Shown one piece after another: positions 27,362-36,270 of a stretch of DNA of 64,000 nt; the first letter of the stretch is position 1, and the number at the start of each line of letters is the position of its first letter. Both the position numbers and the translations under genes were made by a program. This stretch comes from 2-12-FULL-35-23 sp965196985 (GTDB taxonomy: Bacteria; Pseudomonadota; Gammaproteobacteria; UBA12402), in contig CBDALO010000105.1 in NCBI GenBank assembly GCA_965196985.1, positions 1 through 64,000 of the forward strand, read 5' to 3'. The notes beneath the pieces are model-generated. The model ran no database searches, was not told the origin of the DNA, and saw only the letters and a program-made list of their open reading frames with translations.

Positions 27362-28648
27362 ATGCGATACAAACTAGCACTTGGTGTACTACTGGTTTCT
27401 TCTTTTACCTTAAGCGCAGCAAATGCCGCCAATCTTCTTGCTGGCTATCTCGATACCACAGCTACTGGTTCAGCCTTAAAAGTCAATATGGCGCAAGCAG
27501 CAACTGATGGCTACAACATGGTAATCTTTGGCTTTGCCAAAATATCCGGTACCACTGTAAGTTTTTTTAATGCTTCATCCGAAAATGTTTTAAAAGAAAA
27601 ACTTGCCCAAGCAAAAGCAAATGGAATGAAAGCACTTGTTTCTTTTGGTGGCCAAGTAAATACCTTTGCTCCTGGTGACTTAACTCCAGATCAGGTAGCC
27701 ACGCTAGCAGGCAACGTTGTAAACTTCGTAAAAAATAATGGCCTTGACGGAGTTGATTTTGATATAGAAGTAAAAACCAACCCTGAAATGTTATTTAATC
27801 TATTAAATGATATTAAATCGCTAGACCCAAGTATCATAACAACTGCAGCCCCTCAAATTAACGACGGTAAGCTTGTTACTACTGGTGATAATCAAGATTA
27901 CCAACAAGCTATACAAGCTGGTTTATTTAATTACCTATTCTTGCAAGAATACAATACCCCACCTCAAAACGAAGCGTCCTACATCTCATCAATTTATCCA
28001 ACGATAAAAGCTCAAGTTCCTAGCAATACAAAAATCGTCACTGGTGAGCCTACTGCTGCTGTCGCTGCTGGCGCTACCAGCATCTATCACCCAACCGCAG
28101 GACAAACGCTAACCACCCCTGAAGTCACCGCACAAATGCTCCCAGAACTAAAGAAAATTAATACTGACAGTCAATATGGCGGGGTAATGGGATGGTCACT
28201 CAATGTAGATTATGACCCTGCTGACTACTTAGACCCTAGCCATGTTCCAGGCTCCTTTGCTTACGGGCTAAAAGATTGCGTTATCAACAACCAATGTGAT
28301 ACTCCGCCCCCACCTAAACCACCTGTTACAAACTATGTGCTGCAGGCTAGTAACACTGACACAAGCTCTGATCCACTGGGTGTTACCCTAACAATCAGTG
28401 ATAATGACGGGCACTCTTTTACAACTGACTACTTGGCCCCAAATTCTGATAAGATCTATAACAGCAGCTCTAACCCTTCTGCTGCATCGATTGAAGGCAA
28501 ATCTAACCTAGTGGTTTCTTGGAAAACTTACCAAGGTGGCCCTTCAGGCACTTGTCCTGGTAGCTTCAACCTAACTCAAAACATGAACATCATGGTTAAC
28601 GTCACCTATCAAAGCTGCTCTTTTAAACAACTCCCCTCATTAAAATAA
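27362..28648 (+). CDS. Secreted GH18 chitinase-like glycoside hydrolase
   Basis: 428 residues with a clear signal peptide (MRYKLALGVLLVSSF.., cleavage likely after ANA). The GH18 active-site motif is DGVDFDIE (residues 129-136) with Glu136 as acid/base; LVSFGG (residues 92-97) is the conserved beta-3 strand and GVMGWSLNVD the terminal Trp strand. A Pro-rich linker (DTPPPPKPPV) leads to a ~100-residue C-terminal domain of unrecognised type with several Cys, possibly substrate binding. It hydrolyses chitin or related GlcNAc polymers outside the cell. It ends just before a hairpin terminator. No obvious Shine-Dalgarno precedes the ATG. Confidence 0.88.
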   Translation: MRYKLALGVLLVSSFTLSAANAANLLAGYLDTTATGSALKVNMAQAATDGYNMVIFGFAKISGTTVSFFNASSENVLKEKLAQAKANGMKALVSFGGQVNTFAPGDLTPDQVATLAGNVVNFVKNNGLDGVDFDIEVKTNPEMLFNLLNDIKSLDPSIITTAAPQINDGKLVTTGDNQDYQQAIQAGLFNYLFLQEYNTPPQNEASYISSIYPTIKAQVPSNTKIVTGEPTAAVAAGATSIYHPTAGQTLTTPEVTAQMLPELKKINTDSQYGGVMGWSLNVDYDPADYLDPSHVPGSFAYGLKDCVINNQCDTPPPPKPPVTNYVLQASNTDTSSDPLGVTLTISDNDGHSFTTDYLAPNSDKIYNSSSNPSAASIEGKSNLVVSWKTYQGGPSGTCPGSFNLTQNMNIMVNVTYQSCSFKQLPSLK

Positions 28649-28657
28649 CTCTGGCTT

Positions 28658-28687
28658 GCTCCTGGACAGTTTCTCCCAGGAGCAGCT
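28658..28687 (+). terminator. Hairpin downstream of the chitinase gene
   Basis: TGCTCCTGG (28658-28666) pairs with CCAGGAGCA (28676-28684) around a ~9-base loop. The stem is strong, but no T-run follows, so termination may be partial. Confidence 0.55.
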
Positions 28688-28727
28688 ATAAAGCTTCACA
28701 GACAAGCTATTACCCATTACAATCACC

Positions 28728-28820
28728 GCTCGCTTAGGGGAGCTGCGTAGGTATGCAGCTGAGAATTGGGCTTAGCTCATAAACCCTTAGAACCTGATTT
28801 GATTAGTATCAACGGAGGAA
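28728..28820 (+). promoter_or_regulatory. TPP riboswitch (thi box)
   Basis: The conserved core is visible in order: AGGGGAGC, a P3 helix CTGCG..TGCAG, CTGAGA, then GGG..ACCC, GAACCTGAT, TTAGTATCAACG and GGAGG. The last block is also the ribosome binding site of the gene at 28825, so thiamine pyrophosphate binding should mask translation initiation. It regulates a ThiY-like protein, which supports a role in import of a thiamine precursor. Confidence 0.93.
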
Positions 28821-28824
28821 AAGC

Positions 28825-29775
28825 ATGTTTAACCGATTAGTTTGTATTATTTTCTTTAGTTTTTTTACCTTCACAGTATCAGCCAAACCACTGACCGTCA
28901 TTCTAGACTGGTTTGTCAATCCTGACCATGCCCCCTTGCTTGTTGCGCAGCAGCAAGGTTTTTTTAAACAACAAGGTTTAGACGTTAAGTTAATTGCTCC
29001 CGCAGATCCAGCTGATGCAACTAAACTTGTTGCTGCAGGCAAAGCGGAGTTAGGAATCACCTATCAACCCAGTTTTATGGTTGCAGTGAGCCAAGGCCTA
29101 CCTTTAATACGTATCGCTACTCTAGTAAACTCACCGTTAAGCTGCATGCTGGTATTAAAGAATGGGCCAATTAAATCTATTGCTGACTTAAAAGGAAAAA
29201 CTATCGGCTACAGTACTGGCGGTGTGGATGATGTAATACTCCGCACCATGTTAAAGCAGCATAACTTATCACTAAATGACGTTAAGTTAATCAGCTTTCA
29301 CTATGGACAAACTCAAGCCTTACTTGCACACCGTATTGATGCTATCACTGGTCAGATGCGTAACTTTGAATTACCTGAAATGGAGTTAGCCGGACAACCT
29401 GCCCGGGCATTCTACCCAGAAAAAAATGGCGTCCCCCCTTATGATGAGCTAATTTTTGTAACCAGCCCTAAATACATCAACGATCCTCGCTTGAAGCACT
29501 TTGTTATTGCTCTTCGTGAGGGAGTTAAATATTTAAAAAAACACCCTGAAAAAAGCTGGAATACTTTCGCTAAAAATCATCCAGCCTTAAATAACAAACT
29601 CAATCGCATGACATGGTTTAAAACCGTACCTTACTTTGACAGTCACCCAGGTAAACTTAATCACACCAAGTATTTACGCTTTGCAAAATTCCTAGAGAAC
29701 AGCGGGTTAATAAAAACTTTACCGCCCTTAAAAGACTATACCCGTGATTTGGTAAAAAAAAAATTAAAATCGTAG
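28825..29775 (+). CDS. ABC transporter substrate-binding protein, NMT1/THI5-like (ThiY type)
   Basis: 316 residues with a signal peptide (MFNRLVCIIFFSFFTFTVSA). The NMT1/THI5-like fold is shown by VILDWFVNPDHAPLLVAQQQ, GFFKQQGLDVKLI and DLKGKTIGYSTGG. The TPP riboswitch in front makes N-formyl-4-amino-5-aminomethyl- or 4-amino-5-hydroxymethyl-pyrimidine the probable ligand. It acts in the periplasm. The membrane components are not next to it; the ATPase/permease pair at 13173-14650 is the likely rest of the transporter. There is no thi biosynthesis gene in the window. Confidence 0.88.
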   Translation: MFNRLVCIIFFSFFTFTVSAKPLTVILDWFVNPDHAPLLVAQQQGFFKQQGLDVKLIAPADPADATKLVAAGKAELGITYQPSFMVAVSQGLPLIRIATLVNSPLSCMLVLKNGPIKSIADLKGKTIGYSTGGVDDVILRTMLKQHNLSLNDVKLISFHYGQTQALLAHRIDAITGQMRNFELPEMELAGQPARAFYPEKNGVPPYDELIFVTSPKYINDPRLKHFVIALREGVKYLKKHPEKSWNTFAKNHPALNNKLNRMTWFKTVPYFDSHPGKLNHTKYLRFAKFLENSGLIKTLPPLKDYTRDLVKKKLKS

Positions 29776-29887
29776 CTCAGATTGAAAGCGTGTAACGCTT
29801 GATAATCCAGGACTGTTAAATTTATTTAGTTTATCTTTCAAAATCTATGGATTAAACAAAATGGGGCTTGTAGCCTGGGCTACGCGC
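29772..29887. repeat. Decayed type B intergenic palindrome
   Basis: CGTAGCTCAGATTGAAAGCG..GATAATCCAGG at 29772-29815 and AGCCTGGGCTACGCG near 29871-29885 are a mutated copy of the type B repeat between convergent genes. Confidence 0.6.
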
Positions 29888-30559
29888 CTATTGACTGTTA
29901 GCAGTCTTCCAAGCGCCTTCATCACGAAGGTAGACAGGCTCAAGTTCAGCAACTTTAATAGGTTGCTGAACTCTTGCGAGACTAGCTACATCCTGTGCAT
30001 AAGGATAAAGCTCAATAAGACTATGGCTAGGCTGCAAACGCTCAGTTAATACTTCTAAATAATTATCCCAACCATTGCCTACACCAACCCACGTTCCAGA
30101 TAAGTTAGAAACATTTTCTGGATAAACCAAACAGTCTTTTATAACAGGGCGAACCAGTTCATCTTTAACTTGATAAGCAGCAAAGTAAATTTCCTTTTGA
30201 TGAGCATCAAGTGCAACAGCACTATGCGTATAGCCATGTAAACGGTAAGCGGTTTGAGCAAGCGCAGCTAAAGTTGATACTGGAATGACCGGCAAGTCAT
30301 AGGCAAAAGCTAAGCCTTGAGCAATGCCTATTGCAATACGTAATCCAACAAAGCTCCCTGGTCCCACCGTTACGGCCAATGCGTCTAAATCAACTAACGC
30401 ATAGTTAGCTGCCCGTAGTACTTGATCAATCATCGGTAATAATAGCTGTGCCTGCTCACGAGGACGCAATTGGTAAACCGAAGCTAATAAAGTGTCGCCA
30501 TCGTAAAGCGCAACCGAACAGGCTGCAGTAGCAGTATCAAAGGCGAGTAACTTCATCAA
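29888..30559 (-). CDS. tsaB: tRNA threonylcarbamoyladenosine biosynthesis protein TsaB
   Basis: 223 residues, normal length. Partner of TsaD and TsaE in making t6A37 on ANN-decoding tRNAs. LAFDTATAACSVAL at residue 5 and VGPGSFVGLRIAIGIAQGLA (residues ~65-84) are diagnostic for TsaB; DAHQKEIYFA is the conserved middle strand. It follows fdxA with a 13-base gap and is probably co-transcribed. Confidence 0.93.
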   Translation of the reverse strand: MMKLLAFDTATAACSVALYDGDTLLASVYQLRPREQAQLLLPMIDQVLRAANYALVDLDALAVTVGPGSFVGLRIAIGIAQGLAFAYDLPVIPVSTLAALAQTAYRLHGYTHSAVALDAHQKEIYFAAYQVKDELVRPVIKDCLVYPENVSNLSGTWVGVGNGWDNYLEVLTERLQPSHSLIELYPYAQDVASLARVQQPIKVAELEPVYLRDEGAWKTANSQ

Positions 30560-30572
30560 GAACCTTCCGGCT

Positions 30573-30917
30573 TCATTCCCAACTCATTAAGTCTGCATCT
30601 TCAAGGTACTGAAGCTTTTCTGGCACCGACACCCACTCATCAGCATCAACTGGTGGATCTTTTCGCTCGGTAATATTAGGCCACTTTTGTGCTAGCTTGG
30701 CATTAAGTTCAATATACTTTTGCTTATCTTCCGGCAAGTCGTCTTCAGAAATAATCGCCTCCACAGGACACTCTGGCTCACATAAAGCACAGTCAATGCA
30801 TTCATCAGGGTCGATGACCAAAAAATTTGGCCCCTCATAAAAGCAATCAACAGGGCACACCTCAACACAGTCAGTGTATTTGCACTTCACACAGCTTTCT
30901 AATACCACAAAAGTCAT
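30573..30917 (-). CDS. fdxA: 7Fe ferredoxin FdxA
   Basis: 114 residues. Binding motifs CVKCKYTDCVEVCPVDCF (3Fe-4S, with the extra CxxxxC spacing) and CIDCALCEPECPVEAI (4Fe-4S), with the C-terminal extension typical of the Azotobacter FdI/FdxA group. Soluble electron carrier; partner unknown. It is the first gene of the pair with tsaB. Its upstream region ends at an IS1634 element 74 bases away, so its promoter is short or could be affected. Confidence 0.95.
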   Translation of the reverse strand: MTFVVLESCVKCKYTDCVEVCPVDCFYEGPNFLVIDPDECIDCALCEPECPVEAIISEDDLPEDKQKYIELNAKLAQKWPNITERKDPPVDADEWVSVPEKLQYLEDADLMSWE

Positions 30918-30990
30918 CGCTCTTCTCCCACTGCCAATAAATTGCGCTAATCATATCAAAGACCGCCTAGCAAAGCTATGCTAAGTCTTC

Positions 30991-32970
30991 ACCCAAGTTT
31001 GGCCATTTCACCCTGAAAATCAAAAATTTCATCACTATTTTTAACTCAACCCATTGATTTTACTTGCCTAGAAACGTGAATTCTCGAATGTAGTGACACA
31101 TAATGGCAATAAGGGGTTGCATGGGCTGGTGAAGTGATGAGAGTATTGAGTTATGTATATTCGAACCTCTACACAAAAGAGTCCTCGGACAGGTAAGTCT
31201 TACGCAACCTACCGACTTGTTGATACTCATCGCACTGCTGACGGCAAAGTACGTCAAAGACTGATTTTAAATCTTGGTGCGAATTTTTCAGTAAAGAAGG
31301 ACAGTTGGAAATTGCTTGCTGACCGTATTGAGGAAATTTTAACGGGTCAAGGCACGTTAATTTCAATACCAGCACATCTCGAAAAACAGGCGCAAATGTA
31401 TGTAAAACGCATTCGCTCTAGGTTTGCTGATGACAATGAGACAAGTATCGCTGTTAATTCAGTAAGCGCGGTAGAACCTGACTTTAAAACAGTGGATGTT
31501 AACTCCATTGAGAGCGCGGACATACGACACGTTGGAGCTGAGGCGTTGGGCTTACATGCTGCCAGGCAATTACAACTTGAGGAATTGTTCAGGGCTTTGG
31601 GCTTTAATCAAAAACAATGTCACCTGATGCTTGCTACCATCATTGGGCGGCTAGTTGCCCCAGGAAGTGATTTAAGTACGCACTATTATTTAAGCAATCA
31701 AAGTGCGTTAGATGAATTACTGGGTACTGATTTCTCAGAACTATCACTCAAGAAATTCTATAAGACTGCTGATGAGTTACTCAAACATAAGCAAATGATT
31801 GAAGATCAATTATTCGAACGTGAGAAAAATCTCTTTAGTTTAAATCAGGTGATCACTCTCTACGATATAACCAATACCTACTTTGAGGGTAGAGCATTAC
31901 AGAATGATCACGCACAGCATGGTCGATCAAAGGAGAAGCGGTCTGATTGTCCGCTTGTTTCTCTAGGACTCGTGCTGAATGGCTCAGGGTTCCCGCAACG
32001 CAGTGAATTTTTCAAAGGGAATGTTAGCGAGCCTAAAACATTATCCGAAATGCTAACTGAGCTTCATGCACAGCCAGAGGCAACAATTGTCTTAGATGCT
32101 GGTTTTGCAACTGAAGAAAATATTTCATGGCTTACTGAAAAAGGTTTCCATTATATTGTAGTGAGCCGTAGAGCATTGCCTGTTGTCGATGAAAACATTG
32201 ATAAAGTGCTAGTAAAAGAATCAGTAAATAATACGGTTACATCGCAATTAATTAAAGATACTGAAGCAAATGAAGTCTTACTGTACTGCCATTCTCAGGC
32301 TAAGGAAGAAAAAAGCTTAAATCTGATTAGTAAGGCTGAGACTCGTTTCGAAGAGGAATTAATTAAGTTAGCTAATGGACTCACTAAAAAAACCGGAATG
32401 AAAGCAATTGAGAAAGTAACCTTGCGTTTAGGTCGAATAAAGGAGCGCCATAAACGTGTTTCAGGTCGATACACTATCACGCTTGATTCAGAGGCTGATA
32501 AGGTTACGAAAATCAGTTGGAGTAAAGTTAACTCTGAGAATCTGGGCGCATATTGTTTGCGTAGTAACAGAATGGATTTAGATGAAAAAACAATTTGGAG
32601 AATCTATACAACTCTAACTGATGTTGAATCGGCATTCAGATCATTAAAATCAGAGTTAGGCCTGCGTCCTATCTACCATCAAAAGCAAGAGCGAGTTGAT
32701 GCCCATCTGTTTATTAGTATTCTTGCTTATCACTTACTACACACTATTCGCCATCAACTTAAATTGCAGAACATTGATAGTAGCTGGCAAACTATACGGC
32801 AGATTTTTAGCACTCAGGTTCGTATCACGACTACGATGCGGCTTGAAAATAATAAACTACTTTCTGTTAGAAGAACCTCAAAGGCAACTCCAGAGCAAGT
32901 TGTGATCTATAAATCGTTAGGCATGAATTCACAACCTGGGCACACTGAAAAAACAATTTGTTAAGTTGTA
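30991..32970 (+). mobile_element. IS1634-family element, copy 1
   Basis: The left limit comes from identity with the copy at 62311: both begin ACCCAAGTTTGGCCATTTC. The right limit is not defined, because the second copy leaves the window and no matching inverted repeat is seen after the transposase stop; the element may be truncated next to miaE. The two copies lie in direct orientation 31 kb apart. Confidence 0.75.
31153..32964 (+). CDS. IS1634-family transposase (copy 1)
   Basis: 603 residues, full length. The N-terminus YIRTSTQKSPRTGKSYATYR and the DDE core fit IS1634 of the IS4 superfamily: first Asp in LYDITNTYFEG, second Asp in IVLDAGFATEENI, and the catalytic Glu in the DVESAFRSLKSELGLRPIYH region. 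Intact. The gene ends within four bases of the convergent miaE stop. Confidence 0.93.
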   Translation: MYIRTSTQKSPRTGKSYATYRLVDTHRTADGKVRQRLILNLGANFSVKKDSWKLLADRIEEILTGQGTLISIPAHLEKQAQMYVKRIRSRFADDNETSIAVNSVSAVEPDFKTVDVNSIESADIRHVGAEALGLHAARQLQLEELFRALGFNQKQCHLMLATIIGRLVAPGSDLSTHYYLSNQSALDELLGTDFSELSLKKFYKTADELLKHKQMIEDQLFEREKNLFSLNQVITLYDITNTYFEGRALQNDHAQHGRSKEKRSDCPLVSLGLVLNGSGFPQRSEFFKGNVSEPKTLSEMLTELHAQPEATIVLDAGFATEENISWLTEKGFHYIVVSRRALPVVDENIDKVLVKESVNNTVTSQLIKDTEANEVLLYCHSQAKEEKSLNLISKAETRFEEELIKLANGLTKKTGMKAIEKVTLRLGRIKERHKRVSGRYTITLDSEADKVTKISWSKVNSENLGAYCLRSNRMDLDEKTIWRIYTTLTDVESAFRSLKSELGLRPIYHQKQERVDAHLFISILAYHLLHTIRHQLKLQNIDSSWQTIRQIFSTQVRITTTMRLENNKLLSVRRTSKATPEQVVIYKSLGMNSQPGHTEKTIC

Positions 32971-33646
32971 GTGACCCTAAACGTTTTTTTAAAATGTAAG
33001 TCATTGATTTGGATAGGTTTAATTTTAGAAAGGGCAAAGTTGGGTTCAGACATAACCCCACTGTGAAAACGAAACTCACTATCAGCTGACTTAATAAGTC
33101 CACACTCTAAGTCACGAAAAAACTCAACTCGAGCATCGATAGGTTTGAGACTATAAAGCTCAGCTAAACGCAAGTAATCTTGATAATGACGTCGCTCAGA
33201 ACGCAGTAAAGAAAGGTAGAACTTTTGCAACTCCTCATCAAGAAAAGGGGCAATTGCTTCAAACCTTTCACATGAACGTGCTTCAATAAAGGCTCCAATA
33301 ATTAACAAATCGACTAAACGCCCTGGCTCTTGCTTACACACATGCTCCCTAAGCGATGGCGCGTAGCGTGAAGCGCTAATCGGTTTATAGGCAATTTGTC
33401 GCTTATTCATCAAGGTTAATACTTTTTGGAAATGCAATAATTCTTCTCTCGCTAAGCGTGATATCTTCTGTAGCAACTCTGATTTGTCAACATAGCGGTG
33501 CATTAGGTGTAAAGCAGCCGCAGCCGCTTTTTTCTCGCAATTAGCGTGATCAATCAGCATTAAGTCTTGGTTTTAAGAGCAATCTCTACCCACAAGGAAG
33601 GCGTTTTACAAGCTAAAAACTGTTTAATCGAGGGAAATTGGTTCAT
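32961..33646 (-). CDS. miaE: tRNA 2-methylthio-ms2i6A37 hydroxylase MiaE, frameshifted near the N-terminus
   Basis: The main frame (33560-32961) carries the non-haem diiron ferritin-like ligands: DHANCEKKAA, REELLHF, EARSCERFEA and SERRHYQDYL. It hydroxylates the isopentenyl group of ms2i6A37 in tRNA. The true N-terminus is in another frame: ATG at 33646, MNQFPSIKQFLACKTPSLWV.., which stops at TAA overlapping the ATG of the main frame (TAATG). One extra base in the A4 run (T4 on the plus strand, 33571-33574) would fuse them as VEIALKNQDLMLIDHANCE, matching family N-termini. So this is a 1-base frameshift, possibly rescued by termination-reinitiation. The last ~30 residues (after FRFHSGV) are longer than usual. 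Confidence 0.82.
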
Positions 33647-33795
33647 TAATAAAGTAATTGCTAAATAGTAACTAAGGCAATACACTAGAGTCTGTTTACA
33701 TTTGTTACAAACTCAGCGTTTTACCTTTGGGATAAAAATAACCGCTGGTTAAAACGTGGGTAAGCTACCTAACTAAGAGAGTTGAGTCAAGCACT

Positions 33796-34464
33796 ATGGC
33801 CAAACAACAAACGCCCGACTTTCAAACCATCCAGCAACATATTGCTGAAATTCGTAAAGTTCGTTCTGATATCACCATCCACGCTCAAACAGAAGCCTTG
33901 CTTAGTCAACTAGTAGACTCTATTGGTCTGCAAGACCATGAGTTTGAGCAAGTCTTTGCTTCCAAACTCCCTAACGCTGATGCAACAAAGAAAAAAAAGA
34001 AAGTTCGCAAAGAATCCAACCAGAATCCACTGCGAGCTATTACTGCTGCCCAACTATCACTACTGCTTGCTCGCGCTCAGCTAGATGATTTTCAGACTGT
34101 AGTTCAAGCTGAAACCAGCTACCAAGATGAAATCAAACAGTTTGAAAAAGCTCACCCCACTACTAGTAAACTGCACTTTGATTTTACTCGCCAACTTTCG
34201 CCTGATCTTGCCATTGATTTTTTGGATAACCTCAATGAACAAAGCTCACAAAGCAAAGCAAGAATACAAGAGCTACTTGATGAACACCAAAAAGAAGTTG
34301 ATAGCTTTATGTCAGAATACAACTCTCTTATGCAAGATTTTGCTGAACAGCTTAAACAAAAAGGGCTTGCTGTTAGCCCTACTGATTTAAAACATGCCTT
34401 TCGATTATTAAGCGAGATAACTTATGACTATGCCCCCCCTATCCAGAGAGAAATTAGGATTTAA
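33796..34464 (+). CDS. Hypothetical coiled-coil protein (possibly frameshifted with next gene)
   Basis: 222 residues, not recognised. Mostly helical and charged, with a basic stretch ATKKKKKVRKES (residues ~72-83) and a probable coiled coil in the C-terminal half (SSQSKARIQELLDEHQKEVD). No signal peptide or membrane segment. It overlaps the next frame by 41 bases, and the overlap contains a C7 tract (34432-34438). With six Cs the two would fuse as DYAPP-LSREKLGFND to one protein of ~340 residues. Confidence 0.6.
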   Translation: MAKQQTPDFQTIQQHIAEIRKVRSDITIHAQTEALLSQLVDSIGLQDHEFEQVFASKLPNADATKKKKKVRKESNQNPLRAITAAQLSLLLARAQLDDFQTVVQAETSYQDEIKQFEKAHPTTSKLHFDFTRQLSPDLAIDFLDNLNEQSSQSKARIQELLDEHQKEVDSFMSEYNSLMQDFAEQLKQKGLAVSPTDLKHAFRLLSEITYDYAPPIQREIRI

Positions 34465-34813
34465 TGATAAAGAGTGGAAGCAAATAGAGAAAGTAGCAAA
34501 ACGCTGTAAGACAAAACCAGAGCGCTTTGGACGTATCATGCGAACTATTTCTCCAAATCAATTTAATCCAGACTTATTAGAGCACATGAGCAAATTTCAC
34601 TCTGCTTTGCGAGAACTCAATCAACGTACTTGTGGAAGCTCAACTAGCACACTAAGCGCTTGTCGTGAAGAGGTTCAAGCTCTAGCAAACAAACAAGCTT
34701 CTTTCAAGCACTCCAAAGGTCAGTTTGCCGATAAACCAACTGATGCTATGTATAAAGAAGCTGAACAAGCAATGCCTGCGACGACACCTTCTGGACCTGC
34801 TGCCGGAGGTTAG
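34424..34813 (+). CDS. Hypothetical protein, or C-terminal part of the preceding gene
   Basis: 129 residues beginning MTMPPLSREKLGFNDKEW; not recognised. A basic helical first half (EKVAKRCKTKPERFGRIMR) and a low-complexity C-terminus (ATTPSGPAAGG). No Shine-Dalgarno precedes its ATG clearly, which favours it being a continuation of the preceding frame across the C7 tract. Confidence 0.55.
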   Translation: MTMPPLSREKLGFNDKEWKQIEKVAKRCKTKPERFGRIMRTISPNQFNPDLLEHMSKFHSALRELNQRTCGSSTSTLSACREEVQALANKQASFKHSKGQFADKPTDAMYKEAEQAMPATTPSGPAAGG

Positions 34814-34823
34814 GAATTTTAGC

Positions 34824-35804
34824 TTATTTCTTACTTCTATCTTTATTTAGATAAGGTGATAAAAACCTTGGCATCCTTTCTTCCAACCAATATTCAGCCT
34901 GCCAAGGCCAACGCCCTGACACAAAGCCAACATGACCTCCTTTCGGGCTAATCTCAAGCGTTATAGTCGATGACATTTCCTCTTCTTCTGGCACAGCATC
35001 TGGTGTCATAAAAGGATCATCTTCAGCATGAAGTATTAGAGTTGGCACACTAATATCACGCAAATAGTGACGACTACTTCCTCGTTGATAATAATCATAA
35101 GCACTATCAAACCCATGAATAGGTGCAGTATAGTGATTATCAAAGTCAGTAAAACTTGTTGCTTTAAGTACTTTATCAACATTAATTGGCGGGTACATTT
35201 GAGAGAATTTATCAACCACCTCCTCTCGAAGCTGGGTTAATAAATAACGAGAATAAAAACGGGAAAAACCTGTGCTAAACCGATTAAGCACTTTACTTAA
35301 GTCAAAAGGAACTGAAACAGCAATTGCCGCTGCAAGCGGATTTTGCTTCCCACTTTCACCCAACCACTTTAGTAAAACATTACCACCTAGTGAAAAACCA
35401 ATACAAGCAAGAGGTTGATTCGGGTACTTTTCTTTCAAGCTATAAATTAGTTCATTTAGATCATGCGTTTCAGCCGCATGATAAGCTCTATCAAATCGGT
35501 TATGCTCTTCGCTTGCACCACGAAAGTGCATTAAAACCCCAAGCCAGCCAGCTTTAGCTACTGCCTGTAAGGTTCCTGGTGCATAGGGTGAATTAATTGA
35601 CCCCCCTAGCCCATGCAGAATAACAACGATTGGTGCCTCTTCTGCACCAAGCCAATCTAAGTCTAAAAAATCACCATCAGAAAGTTCAAAACGTTCTCTC
35701 TGTAACGGTAGCTCGGGTTTAGAACGTGTTAGCGTTGGCCACATCGTTTGCAAATGGGCATTTTTAAGCCACCAGGCCGGTTTGAAATCACTTTTCGTTT
35801 TCAT
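34824..35804 (-). CDS. YheT-family alpha/beta hydrolase
   Basis: 326 residues, the family length (UPF0017/AB hydrolase type 4). The N-terminal WWLKNAHLQTMWPTL is diagnostic. The oxyanion region is LHGLGGS, the nucleophile Ser is in GFSLGGNVLLKW, Asp in HAEDDPFM, and His in GGHVGFVSG. Carboxylesterase activity is likely; physiological substrate unknown. Convergent with the hypothetical gene 10 bases away. Confidence 0.9.
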   Translation of the reverse strand: MKTKSDFKPAWWLKNAHLQTMWPTLTRSKPELPLQRERFELSDGDFLDLDWLGAEEAPIVVILHGLGGSINSPYAPGTLQAVAKAGWLGVLMHFRGASEEHNRFDRAYHAAETHDLNELIYSLKEKYPNQPLACIGFSLGGNVLLKWLGESGKQNPLAAAIAVSVPFDLSKVLNRFSTGFSRFYSRYLLTQLREEVVDKFSQMYPPINVDKVLKATSFTDFDNHYTAPIHGFDSAYDYYQRGSSRHYLRDISVPTLILHAEDDPFMTPDAVPEEEEMSSTITLEISPKGGHVGFVSGRWPWQAEYWLEERMPRFLSPYLNKDRSKK

Positions 35805-35951
35805 GCTACTACAACCTACTCAAGGTTAGAAATCACAAAAAAATCAGCGGGTTATCGTCATATTTTAAGCTTAAAAAAGGCTTTTCAATAAATAACTTAA
35901 TAGAATTTAAAAAAAAACGTAAAAAAAAACAGGTAAACAAATAAAGCTCGG

Positions 35952-35957
35952 CTATAA
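35952..35957 (+). promoter_or_regulatory. Likely -10 box of the small membrane-protein gene
   Basis: TATAAT at 35952-35957 in GGCTATAATTCC, ~45 bases before the ATG at 36001, downstream of an A-rich stretch (35908-35945). No good -35 is visible at the proper distance. Confidence 0.45.
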
Positions 35958-36000
35958 TTCCTCACCCCAATTACTAATGGTTTAACAAGGAGGTTACACC

Positions 36001-36177
36001 ATGTTACATACTATCGATTTCGCTATTTTATTCAGTTTAATTACTTTATTTATCGCTGCAGCTGCCTTGGCAACCAAGTGCATTGCCCACTTTATCTATG
36101 AAGCTGGCTCATTAAAACGCGGAGTTAGCACCGGAAAGAAAGGTGATTTTTACTGGTTAAATTTTCCTAGGCACTAA
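36001..36177 (+). CDS. Small membrane protein, 58 residues, unknown function
   Basis: A strong AAGGAGG Shine-Dalgarno seven bases before the ATG, a TATAAT upstream and a terminator downstream support a real small gene. It has one hydrophobic helix (FAILFSLITLFIAAAALA) and a basic, aromatic C-terminal tail (GKKGDFYWLNFPRH). Not recognised. It lies between divergent YheT and convergent htpG. Confidence 0.75.
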   Translation: MLHTIDFAILFSLITLFIAAAALATKCIAHFIYEAGSLKRGVSTGKKGDFYWLNFPRH

Positions 36178-36229
36178 AACGAAAAAGTGTAAATAGTGCA
36201 TCCTTTTAAATCTAAGTTAAAAGATAACT

Positions 36230-36264
36230 GGCGAGTTTCACAAGCGAAACTCGCACAGTTTTTT
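36230..36264. terminator. Bidirectional rho-independent terminator
   Basis: GCGAGTTTC (36232-36240) pairs with GAAACTCGC (36246-36254), followed by ACAGTTTTTTT on the plus strand and preceded by an A-rich flank that gives Ts on the minus strand. It can serve both the 58-residue gene and htpG. Confidence 0.85.
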
Positions 36265-36270
36265 TACCTA

